44,464 nucleotides of DNA from Spirochaetaceae bacterium (GCA_003556605.1 PWQX01000246.1:1-44464); one strand, 5' to 3'; shown: positions 33,160 to 41,819, numbered from the stretch's first letter. Numbers and translations are program-made. The notes: generated by a model from the sequence alone, not told the origin.

Positions 33160-33957
33160 ATGTCGAACCATCGCCTGTTTCAGGAACTTGACTACCGCAA
33201 CACGCCGATTGGTGAGCTAAGCCTGCGCCGGCGCCGCGTGCAGCCTGCCGGCGTTGATGTTTACGAGATTAAACTCGGCGACGAGTACCTGATGTCCAGT
33301 CTGTTCACCGCCTCCGAGGTTGCGCTCGGACGGCTCGGGGTCGCCGAGGCGCTGCAACCAGCGACCGGCGGCGACAAACTCCCGGTCGCCGGTTCGGAAA
33401 CCGGGAGCCTCGAAATGGCCGTCGGCGGGTTGGGTCTCGGGTACACCGCGCAGGCGGTGCTCGAGCACGCCGCGGTGGGGGCCGTGCTGGTGGTTGAAGC
33501 GCTGGAGGCCGTGATTGAGTGGCATGCCACCGGTCTTCTGCCGCTCGGCCCGGCGCTGAGCTGCGACCCGCGCTGCCGCTTCGTACACGGCGATTTCTTC
33601 CGGCGTGCCGCCTCGCAGGATGGGTTCGACCCCGAAGCCCCCGGCCGACGATTCGATGCCGTTCTCGTTGACATAGACCATTCGCCCGAGATGGTGCTCG
33701 ATAACCGCAACCAGGGCTTCTACCGGGTTGCGGGCTTGAGACAGGTCTCGGCGCACCTGAAACCCGGGGGAATTTTCGGGCTCTGGTCGAACGATCGCCC
33801 CGACCCGGAGTTCACCGCGCGCCTTCAAGCCGTTTTTGGGGCGGCACGGGCCGAGCCGGTGACGTTCCACAACCCGCTGCAGCAGCGTGAATATACCCAG
33901 ACCGTGTATCTCGCCCGCCAGGAAGCAGACGGCGAAAGAGAAGGAACGCCTGCTTGA
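33160..33957 (+). CDS. Spermidine-synthase-like aminopropyltransferase/methyltransferase
   Basis: 265 residues with the Rossmann fold of polyamine synthases: ELDYRNTPIGELSLRRR at the N-terminus, the nucleotide-binding VGGLGLGYTAQAVLEH, VVEALEAVIEW (acidic residue for the ribose), CRFVHGDFF and DAVLVDIDHSPE with the catalytic-type Asp. Proteins of this group annotated as spermidine synthase often act on unknown substrates. No clear ribosome binding site is seen before the ATG. It looks intact although both neighbours are broken. Its 3' end overlaps the PAS fragment in another frame by about 20 bp. Confidence 0.75.
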   Translation: MSNHRLFQELDYRNTPIGELSLRRRRVQPAGVDVYEIKLGDEYLMSSLFTASEVALGRLGVAEALQPATGGDKLPVAGSETGSLEMAVGGLGLGYTAQAVLEHAAVGAVLVVEALEAVIEWHATGLLPLGPALSCDPRCRFVHGDFFRRAASQDGFDPEAPGRRFDAVLVDIDHSPEMVLDNRNQGFYRVAGLRQVSAHLKPGGIFGLWSNDRPDPEFTARLQAVFGAARAEPVTFHNPLQQREYTQTVYLARQEADGEREGTPA

Positions 33958-34190
33958 ACGCTACTTCGACTCCAGCCTCGACGTGCTCTGTATCACCACC
34001 ACCGATGGTGAGCTCCTGCGGCTGAACCCCGAATGGGGAAAGGTGCTTGGATACCCGATCGCCGAGCGGCATTCTGATAACCGAGCTAATTACTAACTCA
34101 ATCAAGCACGCGTTTCCCGAAACCGGTAACGGACGGATAACGGTCAAAGCCGCCGAGCACGCCGATAGGCTACAAAATACGTTATCGATT
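33935..34190 (+). pseudogene. PAS/histidine kinase scraps joined by deletion
   Basis: One frame gives KERLLERYFDSSLDVLCITT and NPEWGKVLGYPIAE, a PAS domain start. In another frame ILITELITNSIKHAFPETG follows, the N box of HWE/HisKA_2-type kinase ATPase domains. The dimerisation domain and most of the ATPase are missing. Non-functional. Confidence 0.65.
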
Positions 34191-34420
34191 TCCCCCGGTG
34201 GGCGGGATGATGCGCCGGAGGGCTTGCGGGCGCGCTGAGAAGCCGTCCGGCCATGTGAGTTCTCGTACCACCGCCGGTGCTGCGTGGGTGACTCCCGACA
34301 GCATTACATGTAGCAGTCACTCGGGCCCAAGCGCCGGCGGCTTCATCGATCAGCCCGTCGACGCTCACGCGCGGCTGTGCCGGGATCAGCGGACCCGCTG
34401 TTCGCGAAACAGGAGTTCCG
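34191..34420. other. Non-coding decayed stretch
   Basis: Frames here have no recognisable domain and no ribosome binding site. Nothing else is seen. Confidence 0.5.
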
Positions 34421-34500
34421 TTTTCTGTGTAGTGTCAGGATCGCCGCAAGTTCCGCCAGGGCTTTCTCCGTGCGATCGAGTTCTCTCTCGCGCGGCGGCG
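34421..34500 (-). pseudogene. Possible IS3-type OrfA transposase scrap
   Basis: On the minus strand a short frame reads RERELDRTEKALAELAAIL followed by TLHRK. This resembles the coiled-coil end of OrfA proteins of IS3-like transposases. Only about 27 codons remain; no ends or OrfB are visible. The sequence from 34501 to 34612 shows nothing. Confidence 0.3.
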
Positions 34501-34612
34501 GTAATGTTATGAGCTACGAGCACGTACTTAACACACCGGCGTTCTTTCGCGCTCTGCAGTTGCCCCCGTCCGGGTTCGACTCCCACACGCATTCGCCTTC
34601 ACCGGCCCACGG

Positions 34613-35341
34613 TCACTCGTTTATCACTTCTCCTTCGTTTCTCAGATCACGTAAGTAGCTGTACACCGTAAACCGGGAGACACCAAGCTCGGCACTTACC
34701 ATATCCACGGCGCGCTTGATATCGAAGATTCCTTGGCGATACAGCTCCCCGACGATGGCACGGTTTTTCGCCTGCGGGGACACGCCGCGCTTGGCCGTTG
34801 CCTTCCGGATCGCCAGGTCAAGGGAGCGCTTCACCAGCTCCTCAGCGCTCATCATGTAGTATTCGGGAGAATCCGCCCGGTCCGACTCGGTATCGGCCAC
34901 GGGGGCAAGTGTGCGGAGAACGTGGTGCAATGGCACGGACAGATCAAAGCTGATGCAGAGCATGGCTATCGGCCTGTTGTCGTTTCTGACCACCATCGTC
35001 ACACACCGCAAAGGACGCCCGTCCGCGGTCTTGCTGGAATACACCCGGAAGTCGGGCTCACGATCTCCCACCTGATCCGCTACATGCTGTTCGGCTTTCC
35101 GAAGAATCTGCAGCGTGAGATCTGTAACCGGAGATCCCACGGACCGACCCGTGACGTAACCGTTCTCGATCTGTACCACGGACTGGGCGAGATCCTCGAG
35201 AGAGTGCAGAAGCACCTCGCAGCGATCTCCCCAAAACGCGGCTAAACCGCGCACAACCGGGCGCAGGGCCAGGAGAATACTCCGGTCCTCCTTGGTAAAT
35301 CTCTTCGGATTGTTCTTCTTGCGTTCCGCTGCCGTTTTCAC
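34613..35341 (-). CDS. YheO/DauR-type PAS-HTH transcriptional regulator
   Basis: 242 residues. A YheO-like PAS domain spans about 25-140 (LRPVVRGLAAFWGDRCEVLL, CVTMVVRNDNRPIAMLCISFD) and a C-terminal HTH_22 domain about 185-240 (QGIFDIKRAVDMVSAELGVS, then RFTVYSYLRDL). DauR, a member of this family, represses D-arginine use; these regulators usually sense an amino-acid-like ligand. It is 17 bp downstream of the PatB-like gene, in one operon, and probably acts on the divergent promoter region at 36592-36761. Confidence 0.82.
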   Translation of the reverse strand: MKTAAERKKNNPKRFTKEDRSILLALRPVVRGLAAFWGDRCEVLLHSLEDLAQSVVQIENGYVTGRSVGSPVTDLTLQILRKAEQHVADQVGDREPDFRVYSSKTADGRPLRCVTMVVRNDNRPIAMLCISFDLSVPLHHVLRTLAPVADTESDRADSPEYYMMSAEELVKRSLDLAIRKATAKRGVSPQAKNRAIVGELYRQGIFDIKRAVDMVSAELGVSRFTVYSYLRDLRNEGEVINE

Positions 35342-35358
35342 GTCGCCCCCTCTGCAAG

Positions 35359-36543
35359 TTATCGCGAAAAAGCTTCCGCGATCCTCTTCAAGCCGGATCG
35401 GAGGGTTTTCGAAGGGCAGCCAAAATTCAACCGGAAGAACCCTTCCCCGTTAACGCCGAAACGGCGCCCATCGTTGAGAAGCACCCGAGCCTCTCTTTGG
35501 AGCTTCTCGGAAACCTCATCGTGGGTCAAACCGGTAGACGAAAAGTCGAGCCAAAGCAGAAACGTCGCCTCCGGCGGAGTTACCCGCACCCCCGGGAGGT
35601 TTGTACGGATAAAATCCACCGCGTAATTTCGGTTGGCCGCAAGGTATTCGAGAACACTGTCCAGCCACTGTGCTCCGTGCTGATACGCCGCCTGCATACC
35701 CACCACCGCAAACGTATTTGCATCGTATAGACCAAACGTCTTCCTCTGCGCGGCGTCAAACGCGTGCTGCAACCGGGCGTTGGGGGTGATGATGACCGAA
35801 GCCTTGAGGCCGGCTATATTGAACGTCTTGCTCGGTGCGATTCCCGTGATTGTGCGTTGCGCGATCTTCTCGTCCAGGGAAGAAAAAGGGCAGTGCGTAC
35901 GGCCGTCAAGCAGCAAGTCTGCATGAATTTCGTCGGAAAACACCAGCAGATTTCGCTCAATGCACAGATCCGCGAGGTTCTCCAACTCCCGGCGCGACCA
36001 GCAGCGGCCTACAGGATTGTGGGGACTACACAGTACCAGCATCCGCGTATCCGCATCGATCTGGGCGGCGAGGTCCACAAGATCCATCCGGTATACACCA
36101 TCGTCGTCCCTGACAAGGTTGTTATACACGAGGTTTCGACCGTTTTCGAAGACCGAGCTGTGGAATGGCGGGTATACCGGGGGCTGTATCACGATCTTCT
36201 CTCCGGGACGCGTAAACGTCTGCACCGCGATGTTGAGCCCGGTGATCACACCAGCGGTGTATGAGAACCACTCCGTGGGTACGTACCAGCCATACCTCGT
36301 TCTCGTCCAGGCGCTCACCGCACGCCACGCTTCATCCGGTATCCCGGCATACCCGAATACGCCGTGCTCTACCGCGGCCTGCATCGCGCTGAGTATAGGC
36401 TCGGCGACACGAAAGTCCATATCGGCTACCCACATTGGCAGTATCGGAAGCCCTTCTTCGGGACAAGTAATGCGATCCCACTTTATGCTGTTGGTGTTTC
36501 GGCGGTCCACAATTTCGTCAAGAAAACTGCTGTCGAATCCCAT
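35359..36543 (-). CDS. PatB/MalY-type aminotransferase-fold C-S lyase
   Basis: 394 residues, PLP-dependent fold type I. The ATG at 36543 (MGFDSSFLDEIVDRRNTNS) with GAGGG upstream fits the family start; an ATG 16 codons earlier is less likely. Landmarks are LPMWVADMDFRVAEPI, QPPVYPPFHSS, CSPHNPVGRCW, FSDEIHADLLL and the PLP lysine in APSKTFNIAGL. The family splits cystathionine and other beta-substituted amino acids into pyruvate, ammonia and a thiol. With the TRAP transporter opposite, it probably degrades an imported sulfur or nitrogen compound. Confidence 0.85.
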   Translation of the reverse strand: MGFDSSFLDEIVDRRNTNSIKWDRITCPEEGLPILPMWVADMDFRVAEPILSAMQAAVEHGVFGYAGIPDEAWRAVSAWTRTRYGWYVPTEWFSYTAGVITGLNIAVQTFTRPGEKIVIQPPVYPPFHSSVFENGRNLVYNNLVRDDDGVYRMDLVDLAAQIDADTRMLVLCSPHNPVGRCWSRRELENLADLCIERNLLVFSDEIHADLLLDGRTHCPFSSLDEKIAQRTITGIAPSKTFNIAGLKASVIITPNARLQHAFDAAQRKTFGLYDANTFAVVGMQAAYQHGAQWLDSVLEYLAANRNYAVDFIRTNLPGVRVTPPEATFLLWLDFSSTGLTHDEVSEKLQREARVLLNDGRRFGVNGEGFFRLNFGCPSKTLRSGLKRIAEAFSR

Positions 36544-36604
36544 CAGTCCAGAACCCTCGTAATCCTGTGATTCATTGAAGATTAACTGCATAAAATCAAA
36601 ACAG

Positions 36605-36680
36605 TCAACAGTAGTTCAAAGAAATTGCAAAAACTCAATAAAATTTTGTTGACAAGATATGTAAGCGTGAATACTGTTGA
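36605..36680. promoter_or_regulatory. Widely spaced 9-bp inverted repeat in the divergent promoter region
   Basis: TCAACAGTA (36605-36613) and TACTGTTGA (36672-36680) are perfect inverted repeats, one facing each of the divergent operons. The right copy overlaps the -10 box of the TRAP promoter. They are candidate operators for the YheO-type regulator. Confidence 0.45.
36649..36677 (+). promoter_or_regulatory. Sigma-70 promoter of the TRAP operon
   Basis: TTGACA (36649-36654), 17-bp spacer, TACTGT (36672-36677). The leader before the ATG at 36762 is about 78 nt. Confidence 0.75.
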
Positions 36681-36761
36681 AAAGCTCATGTATTCGACGC
36701 GTGCGACAACGCGTCAGTGATTCAAGAGTGCCGGAGCTTCCGGTACCTGAAGGAGGATTCT

Positions 36762-37787
36762 ATGAAGACGGCAAATGCGCTAGTCACGCTTGTATTCCTG
36801 TTGGTGTTTCTCGTTTGTTCGACGGGTGTCGCCTTCGCCGGCGGCGCTGCCGAAGATGAGCAGGAAACGTTCCAGTTGCGCCTCGCTACGGTTGTCAGCC
36901 CTCCGCACCCCTGGATTGATATGGCGGAGTTCTTTGCAGAAGAAGTAGAAGCGCAGACCGACGGCAACGTGACAGTCCGGATCCATCACAGCGGGGCCCT
37001 GGGCGACGATGAGACCACCCTGGACGAGTTGAGGATCGGGAGTATCGATTTTGTGATCGGCGGTGTTTCAAACGCGGTGGCTTTTCTTCCGGAGTACGCC
37101 ATCACCGGCTTCTCCTATCTATTCGAGGATCTGGATCACTTCCGCCGTGTGAGTGCCGGCGACAGCCCGTTCTTCGAGTACCTGGCAGAGAAGCATGAAG
37201 AGCGCAATCTGCCGTTCCAGCTGCTTGCCCTCGCCGGTGGCGGCACGCGGGTTACATCTACAAACCTGGGTCCGATCGAGCACCCGGACGATCTTGACGG
37301 CGTGAACATGCGCCTCCCTGGTAATCCCCTGGAGCTGCGGATTTGGGAAGCTTTCGGTGCGATCCCTACATCCCTTCCGTGGGGCGAGATCTATACCGCG
37401 GTTCAGACCGGTGTGGTGAACGCGTTTGAGAGCACGATCAGTGGGTTTTATGGTAGTCGCCTTTTTGAGGTAGCACCGTACCAGTCGCTGACCAACCACC
37501 AGATCATGATCTCCCACTTCACCGCGAGCGACCGCATGATGGACAGCCTCCCGGCGGAATATCGCGCAATCGTGGAAGCGGTGGCTCTTGAAGCGGGCCG
37601 GTTGGGTACGGACCGCGGTGCGGTCTACGACCAGGAGCTGCTCGTTGAGATGGAAGAGGAGTTCGGTCTCACCGTGGTAACTCCCGATATCGATGCGTTT
37701 GTCAGCGTCGTAAAACCGCTGCACGACGAGCTCGCCGCAGACGCCGGCCTGACCGACCTGCTGCAGATGGTACGCGACATGCAGTAG
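36762..37787 (+). CDS. TRAP transporter solute-binding protein (DctP)
   Basis: 341 residues. The ATG at 36762 has AAGGAGG six bases upstream and starts a signal peptide (MKTANALVTLVFLLVFLVC, cleavage near AFA-GG; the Cys in LVFLVCSTG could also suggest a lipoprotein). The mature part is a periplasmic DctP receptor (FQLRLATVVSPPHPWIDMAE, GTRVTSTNLGPIEHPDDLDG, PTSLPWGEIYTAVQTGVVNAFE with the carboxylate-binding region). It binds an organic acid or related solute and delivers it to DctQM. A hairpin separates it from dctQ. Confidence 0.9.
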   Translation: MKTANALVTLVFLLVFLVCSTGVAFAGGAAEDEQETFQLRLATVVSPPHPWIDMAEFFAEEVEAQTDGNVTVRIHHSGALGDDETTLDELRIGSIDFVIGGVSNAVAFLPEYAITGFSYLFEDLDHFRRVSAGDSPFFEYLAEKHEERNLPFQLLALAGGGTRVTSTNLGPIEHPDDLDGVNMRLPGNPLELRIWEAFGAIPTSLPWGEIYTAVQTGVVNAFESTISGFYGSRLFEVAPYQSLTNHQIMISHFTASDRMMDSLPAEYRAIVEAVALEAGRLGTDRGAVYDQELLVEMEEEFGLTVVTPDIDAFVSVVKPLHDELAADAGLTDLLQMVRDMQ

Positions 37788-37799
37788 CGTCTGCACTCA

Positions 37800-37831
37800 C
37801 TGTCGCGTTCCGCAACAGCGCAGCGCGACAG
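37800..37831 (+). terminator. Hairpin between dctP and dctQ
   Basis: CTGTCGCG (37800-37807) with CGCGACAG (37824-37831), 16-nt loop, 12 bp after the dctP stop. No T-run. It probably protects the dctP message or attenuates read-through so that more binding protein than permease is made. The remaining 150 bp up to dctQ hold no gene. Confidence 0.4.
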
Positions 37832-37984
37832 GCTCGGCAGGTACGGTTTACCGGTGCTTCCCAATGGCGCTGCTTCCCGTTTGCAGCGGGCGAAAACGGC
37901 CGTGGTGCGATCGGGCCGGCACGGTGCGTGCCGGATGAGCCGGGCGCACCGGTCGGCAGCGTCGTATCGAGGAAAGGGTGTGGT

Positions 37985-38455
37985 ATGCTAAAACGCTTTA
38001 ACGATGGACTCGAAAGAGTTCTGACTACCGCGGGCATCGGGTTTTTCGTCATTTTCATCAGCGTTGTTTTTCTTCAGGTCCTGACCCGCAACTACTTCAA
38101 GATATCCCTGATGTGGATCCAGGAAGTTGCCCTCTTTTGCTTTCTCTGGTCCGTATTCATCGGTGGATCGATAGCGGTACGCCGCAAGCGGCACTACCTG
38201 GTGGAGCTCTTTCCGGAAAAGTACGTACGGATCAACTGGGTCCTGGACATCATCGGTGATCTCAGCGTATTTGCAATGGTCTACGTGTTTCTCCCCTACG
38301 GATACCAGTACATGATGCTGGGTTTGAACAGGTACTCCCGGGTACTTTCACTCCCGCAGGCGTACTTCTTTGCGGTGTTCCCCTTTGCAGCGCTGTGCAT
38401 GTTGCTGTTTGGTATTGAGATTCTGTGGAGAGATCTGCGCCGGTTTCCCCGGTAG
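37985..38455 (+). CDS. TRAP transporter small membrane subunit (DctQ)
   Basis: 156 residues. The ATG at 37985 is preceded by GAGGAAAGG; an upstream in-frame ATG has no such site and no homology. Four hydrophobic helices, with the DctQ pattern ISVVFLQVLTRNYFK and MWIQEVALFCFLWSVFIGG followed by AVRRKRHYLVELFP, where the conserved R-H lies. It stabilises and couples the DctM permease to the binding protein in the inner membrane. Confidence 0.88.
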   Translation: MLKRFNDGLERVLTTAGIGFFVIFISVVFLQVLTRNYFKISLMWIQEVALFCFLWSVFIGGSIAVRRKRHYLVELFPEKYVRINWVLDIIGDLSVFAMVYVFLPYGYQYMMLGLNRYSRVLSLPQAYFFAVFPFAALCMLLFGIEILWRDLRRFPR

Positions 38456-38490
38456 ATCGCTCACAATACCTGTCGTTTGGGAGTCTGTCT

Positions 38491-39780
38491 ATGAATCCGC
38501 TTATCCTCCTGATGGGTTCTTTCTTCATTCTGCTTCTCCTAAAGGTGCCGATCGTTTTCACGTTCATCATCTCCTCGGCGATCACGTTGGTGCGTCTCAA
38601 CATGAACCTCATGAGCGTGGTGAACCACGTGTACGCCAGCATCGACTCTTTCTCGCTCCTGGCGGTACCGTTCTTCCTGCTTCTGGGGCAGCTGATGAAC
38701 TACGGCGGGATAACGGAACGCCTGGTAAAACTCTCCAACAAGCTGGTGGGACATATCCGCGGGGGTCTCGGCCACGTGAATGTCCTGGTGAGCATGCTCT
38801 TTGCGGGGCTGTCCGGCTCCTCCGTGGCGGATACCGCCGGTATTGGCGCGATGCTTATCCCGGCGATGAAAAAAGCCGGCTACAGCGTGCCCTTTAGCGC
38901 GGCGATCACCGCGAGCTCCTCGGTGCTCGGAGGAATAATACCGCCGAGCATCATCATGGTGATCTACGCCTCCCTGGCACGGATCTCTATCGGGGCGCTT
39001 TTCCTCGCGGGTGTGATCCCGGGTGTACTGATTGCGTTTTCCCAGATGGCGTATACCTACTACGTAGCGATAAGAAACGACTATCAGCCGATCGCGGCGT
39101 TTTCCCTGAAGGAAGCGGTTGGCGCTATCGGCCCAGCGATACCGCCGCTCATGATGCCGCTGATTATCATCGGAGGTATCTCCGCTGGTGTCTTTACCGC
39201 TACCGAAGCAGCGGCGGTCGCGGTTGTATACGGATTGCTTCTGATACTCGTGGTGTACCGCTCGATCTCGGTGCGGGAGCTGCCCGGTATTCTGGGTAAG
39301 GCTCTTGTGGACTACTCCCTGCCGATGATGGCGGTGGCCGCCTCAGGTATAATGGGATGGCTCATCGCATACCTCGACGCCCCGGAGCTGATTCTCTCCT
39401 TTATCATGGATATAACCGAGGCACCCTTCGGGATAGCGATGCTCATCGTGCTGTTTCTCCTCGTCCTGGGGACGTTCCTCAGCCCGATCATCGTGGTGGT
39501 AGTCTTCCTCCCGATCCTGCAGGCGATGGGCGCGGCGGCCAATATGGAACCTGTTCACCTTGGCATTATCGTGGTGCTGACGTTGTCCCTCGGGAGAATC
39601 ACCCCCCCTTACGGGATCTGCATGCTCGTAGCGGCGCAAATCGCGGAGATGCCCAGTCACCGCGTCTTCATCGCTTCCATCCCGATGATCGTGCTCGCGC
39701 TTGGCATTATCGTTATAGGGATTGTCTTTCCCGGATTGTTTCTCGCATTTCCCAGGCTCCTGATGCCTGAGTTCTTATAG
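38491..39780 (+). CDS. TRAP transporter large permease subunit (DctM)
   Basis: 429 residues, about twelve helices. The ATG at 38491 has GGGAG upstream and begins MNPLILLMGSFF; an ATG 22 codons earlier lies in the end of dctQ. Family blocks are PFFLLLGQLMNYGGITERLV, MLFAGLSGSSVADTAGIGA, ASSSVLGGIIPPSIIMVIY and FTATEAAAVAVVYGL. It moves the solute with sodium. It is 35 bp after dctQ and 11 bp before the URO-D-fold gene. Confidence 0.92.
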   Translation: MNPLILLMGSFFILLLLKVPIVFTFIISSAITLVRLNMNLMSVVNHVYASIDSFSLLAVPFFLLLGQLMNYGGITERLVKLSNKLVGHIRGGLGHVNVLVSMLFAGLSGSSVADTAGIGAMLIPAMKKAGYSVPFSAAITASSSVLGGIIPPSIIMVIYASLARISIGALFLAGVIPGVLIAFSQMAYTYYVAIRNDYQPIAAFSLKEAVGAIGPAIPPLMMPLIIIGGISAGVFTATEAAAVAVVYGLLLILVVYRSISVRELPGILGKALVDYSLPMMAVAASGIMGWLIAYLDAPELILSFIMDITEAPFGIAMLIVLFLLVLGTFLSPIIVVVVFLPILQAMGAAANMEPVHLGIIVVLTLSLGRITPPYGICMLVAAQIAEMPSHRVFIASIPMIVLALGIIVIGIVFPGLFLAFPRLLMPEFL

Positions 39781-39791
39781 GAGGCTCTGCT

Positions 39792-40766
39792 ATGCACAGT
39801 GCGATGGATCGGCTGAGAGAGCTCGCCGACGGCGGGACCGTTGAGCCTGTGGGGATCAGCATGTGGAAGCACTTCCCCGACACCGACAGAAAGGCGGACA
39901 AGTTCTTTGATCGGACCGTGGATTTTCAGCTCCGCGGCGGGTGGGACTTTCTAAAAATAGCGTATCATGGACTTTATTCCGTGGAAGACTGGCCGGTGGA
40001 GATCGCCTGGCCAACAGACGAGAGTACCGTAGGCGTGGTGGCGCGCTTTGCTATCGACAGCCCGGAAAAGTGGAAACAGCTTGAGGTAACCGCCGTCAGC
40101 GAGGGTGCTCTAGCGCGCGAGCTGGCAATTACCGCGCGTTTCGTCGAGCGTTTTCGCGGCGAGGTTCCGGTAATTGCTACCGTGTTCAGTCCGCTCACCA
40201 CCGCGATCAAAATGTGCGGCGATCGCCTGTTTGCACACATGAGGGAGGAACCCCAGGCGCTGCACCGAGGGTTGGAGGTGATCACCGAGACTACCCGGAG
40301 GTTTGTGGATGAGTTAGTGCGAATCGGCGTGGACGGCATCTTCTTCGCGACCCAACTCGGCACCTGGGATCGGATGGACTGGGAAGGCTACCAGGAGTTC
40401 GGAAAACAGTACGACCTGGAGGTCCTGCAACGCGTCTCCTGCCTGTGGTTCAACATCTTTCACATACACGGCGCCAGACCGATGTTCGAACAGCTCTGCA
40501 CCTACCCGGTCACCGCGCTCAACTGGCACGACCGCACCACCGATATGTCGATTGCTACCGCGCGCACGCTCACGGACAAGGTGCTTATCGGTGGCGTGGA
40601 CGAGCATCACACGCTGCTGACCGGCAGCGACGATGCGGTACGCTCCGAGCTGGCCGACGCGGTTGCGCAGGATCCCGAGAAGCGCGTGATCCTCGGTCCG
40701 GGCTGCGTTGTACCTCTGACGGTCCCGGAGGAGCGGCTCTTCCAGCTACCGAAGATGCGGCCATGA
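39792..40766 (+). CDS. URO-D-fold protein, catabolic type, function unknown
   Basis: 324 residues of the uroporphyrinogen decarboxylase/cobamide methyltransferase superfamily (ISMWKHFPDTDR, WDFLKIAYHG, IATVFSPLTTAIKMCG, GVDGIFFATQLG, NIFHIHGARPMFEQL, YPVTALNWHDR, VLIGGVDEHHTL). It lacks the N-terminal signature of heme-pathway HemE, and the place of the zinc-binding His-x-Cys of methyltransferases reads HIHG. It is therefore probably a catabolic member acting on the solute imported by the TRAP system. GGAGG precedes the ATG. It is the last intact gene of the operon. Confidence 0.75.
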   Translation: MHSAMDRLRELADGGTVEPVGISMWKHFPDTDRKADKFFDRTVDFQLRGGWDFLKIAYHGLYSVEDWPVEIAWPTDESTVGVVARFAIDSPEKWKQLEVTAVSEGALARELAITARFVERFRGEVPVIATVFSPLTTAIKMCGDRLFAHMREEPQALHRGLEVITETTRRFVDELVRIGVDGIFFATQLGTWDRMDWEGYQEFGKQYDLEVLQRVSCLWFNIFHIHGARPMFEQLCTYPVTALNWHDRTTDMSIATARTLTDKVLIGGVDEHHTLLTGSDDAVRSELADAVAQDPEKRVILGPGCVVPLTVPEERLFQLPKMRP

Positions 40767-40770
40767 ACCC

Positions 40771-41349
40771 GATGAGGGCCGACAACCCCGCAACACCCAT
40801 GAAGAACCCGACACCGGAGTCACCGGAGGGGGCGCCGCAGAGGGCGTTCTTGCCCGGGTCCGACCGATTTTCGGTGCCTTCTGTGCGCGCGTGTACGTTG
40901 CCGGAGGCGTCGGCGCGGGCAAGGCAATGAAGATGATGAATCAGCTCATGGTAGCAGGCAACACCTATGTAGCGTGTGAGGCGCTCACCCTTGCACGCCG
41001 GTGGGGTCTGGATTTGCAAACGCTCAAGGAGGTAACCCCTCAAAGCTCAGACACTTCCTGGGCATTTGAAAACGCGATTACACCATCAGTTCTCAACCCG
41101 GCTGACTAGCAGGAGAACGCCGTTTCTCCCAACACCAGTTACCGTCGTGGCACCTACTCAGGCGGGTTTCCTTTGCGCTTCATGAAGAAGAATCTCGCGA
41201 TCGCTGCACAAGCAGCTGAAGAACTGCGATTGGATTTGAACATCACCGATGTCGTGCTGCACGTGTTGGAAGTCATTGCCGTGGCGGAACGTATAGACCA
41301 GGACTTCCCTGTTCTCTTTGAGTGGATTCAGGAGCGAAACGGTGAATGA
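40771..41349 (+). pseudogene. 3-hydroxyisobutyrate-dehydrogenase-like gene, N-terminus lost, in-frame TAG
   Basis: One plus-strand frame reads DTGVTGGGAAEGVLARVRPI, then VYVAGGVGAGKAMKMMNQLM and ALTLARRWGLDL, the second domain of beta-hydroxyacid dehydrogenases with the catalytic-type Lys in GAGKAMKMMN. A TAG at 41107-41109 interrupts it, but the same frame goes on with TYSGGFPLRFMKKNLAIAAQ and FEWIQERNGE to a TGA at 41349, the normal C-terminus. The NAD-binding domain is missing. It directly follows the URO-D gene and may once have been part of that operon. Confidence 0.7.
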
Positions 41350-41449
41350 ACTACATACGGGATCACGAGACGATCGAGGTCTTTCGCGCGATCGCCTGGA
41401 GGAGCTCATGATGAATAGTGAGAAGAAATAACCCGGCCGGGACACGATT

Positions 41450-41819
41450 GAACGGACCGCGTTGCGCCTGGGGGCTGTGAAAAACCTGGTGATGGCTCTC
41501 GCGGCATGGTTCACCTACTACGCCTCCAACTCAGAGGCGATTCTCCTGGCCGGCACCTACTCCTTGAGTCCCTTTACGGGTTCATCAAAGGTCTCATGAT
41601 GATCGGTGTGATCATAATGGCGGTGGTGACCAGCGTGGTGCGAATCGTCTTCTACGTGGCCAGAGCATTATTCTTTCCACTGATACGCCGCCGGCCTTCC
41701 TGGACGGAATGCTCTCTCTCGGTATCGCCGTAGGGAGGGATCAGTCCCGGTCGGGGAGGTGGGGGCAGATGCGCCGTCGCCTGCGCGAACAGCTGGATTC
41801 GTGTTCTGCGGAACAGTAA
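41450..41819 (+). pseudogene. Cation-efflux (CDF) family transporter remnant
   Basis: A frame with ERTALRLGAVKNLVMALAAW and SNSEAILLAGTYS, the first helices of CDF metal exporters, ends early. A second frame continues YGFIKGLMMIGVIIMAVVTS, and a third gives FLDGMLSLGIAVGRDQS up to a TAA. Several deletions separate the pieces. Not functional. Confidence 0.5.

Noticed and set aside
33217-33870. Minus-strand 217-codon frame
   Set aside because: Antisense shadow of the spermidine-synthase-like gene; no domain and no ribosome binding site.
34565-34590. GGGTTCGACTCCC resembling a tRNA or tmRNA T-arm
   Set aside because: No matching acceptor, D or anticodon arms can be drawn around it on either strand.
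37119-37796. Minus-strand 225-codon frame
   Set aside because: Antisense shadow of dctP, which has signal peptide, motifs and operon context.
40585-41043. Minus-strand 152-codon frame
   Set aside because: The plus strand holds the URO-D C-terminus and the dehydrogenase remnant; this frame has no motif.
41107-41109. TAG as a pyrrolysine codon
   Set aside because: The gene already lacks its NAD-binding domain, the family has no known pyrrolysine, and no pyl gene is visible.
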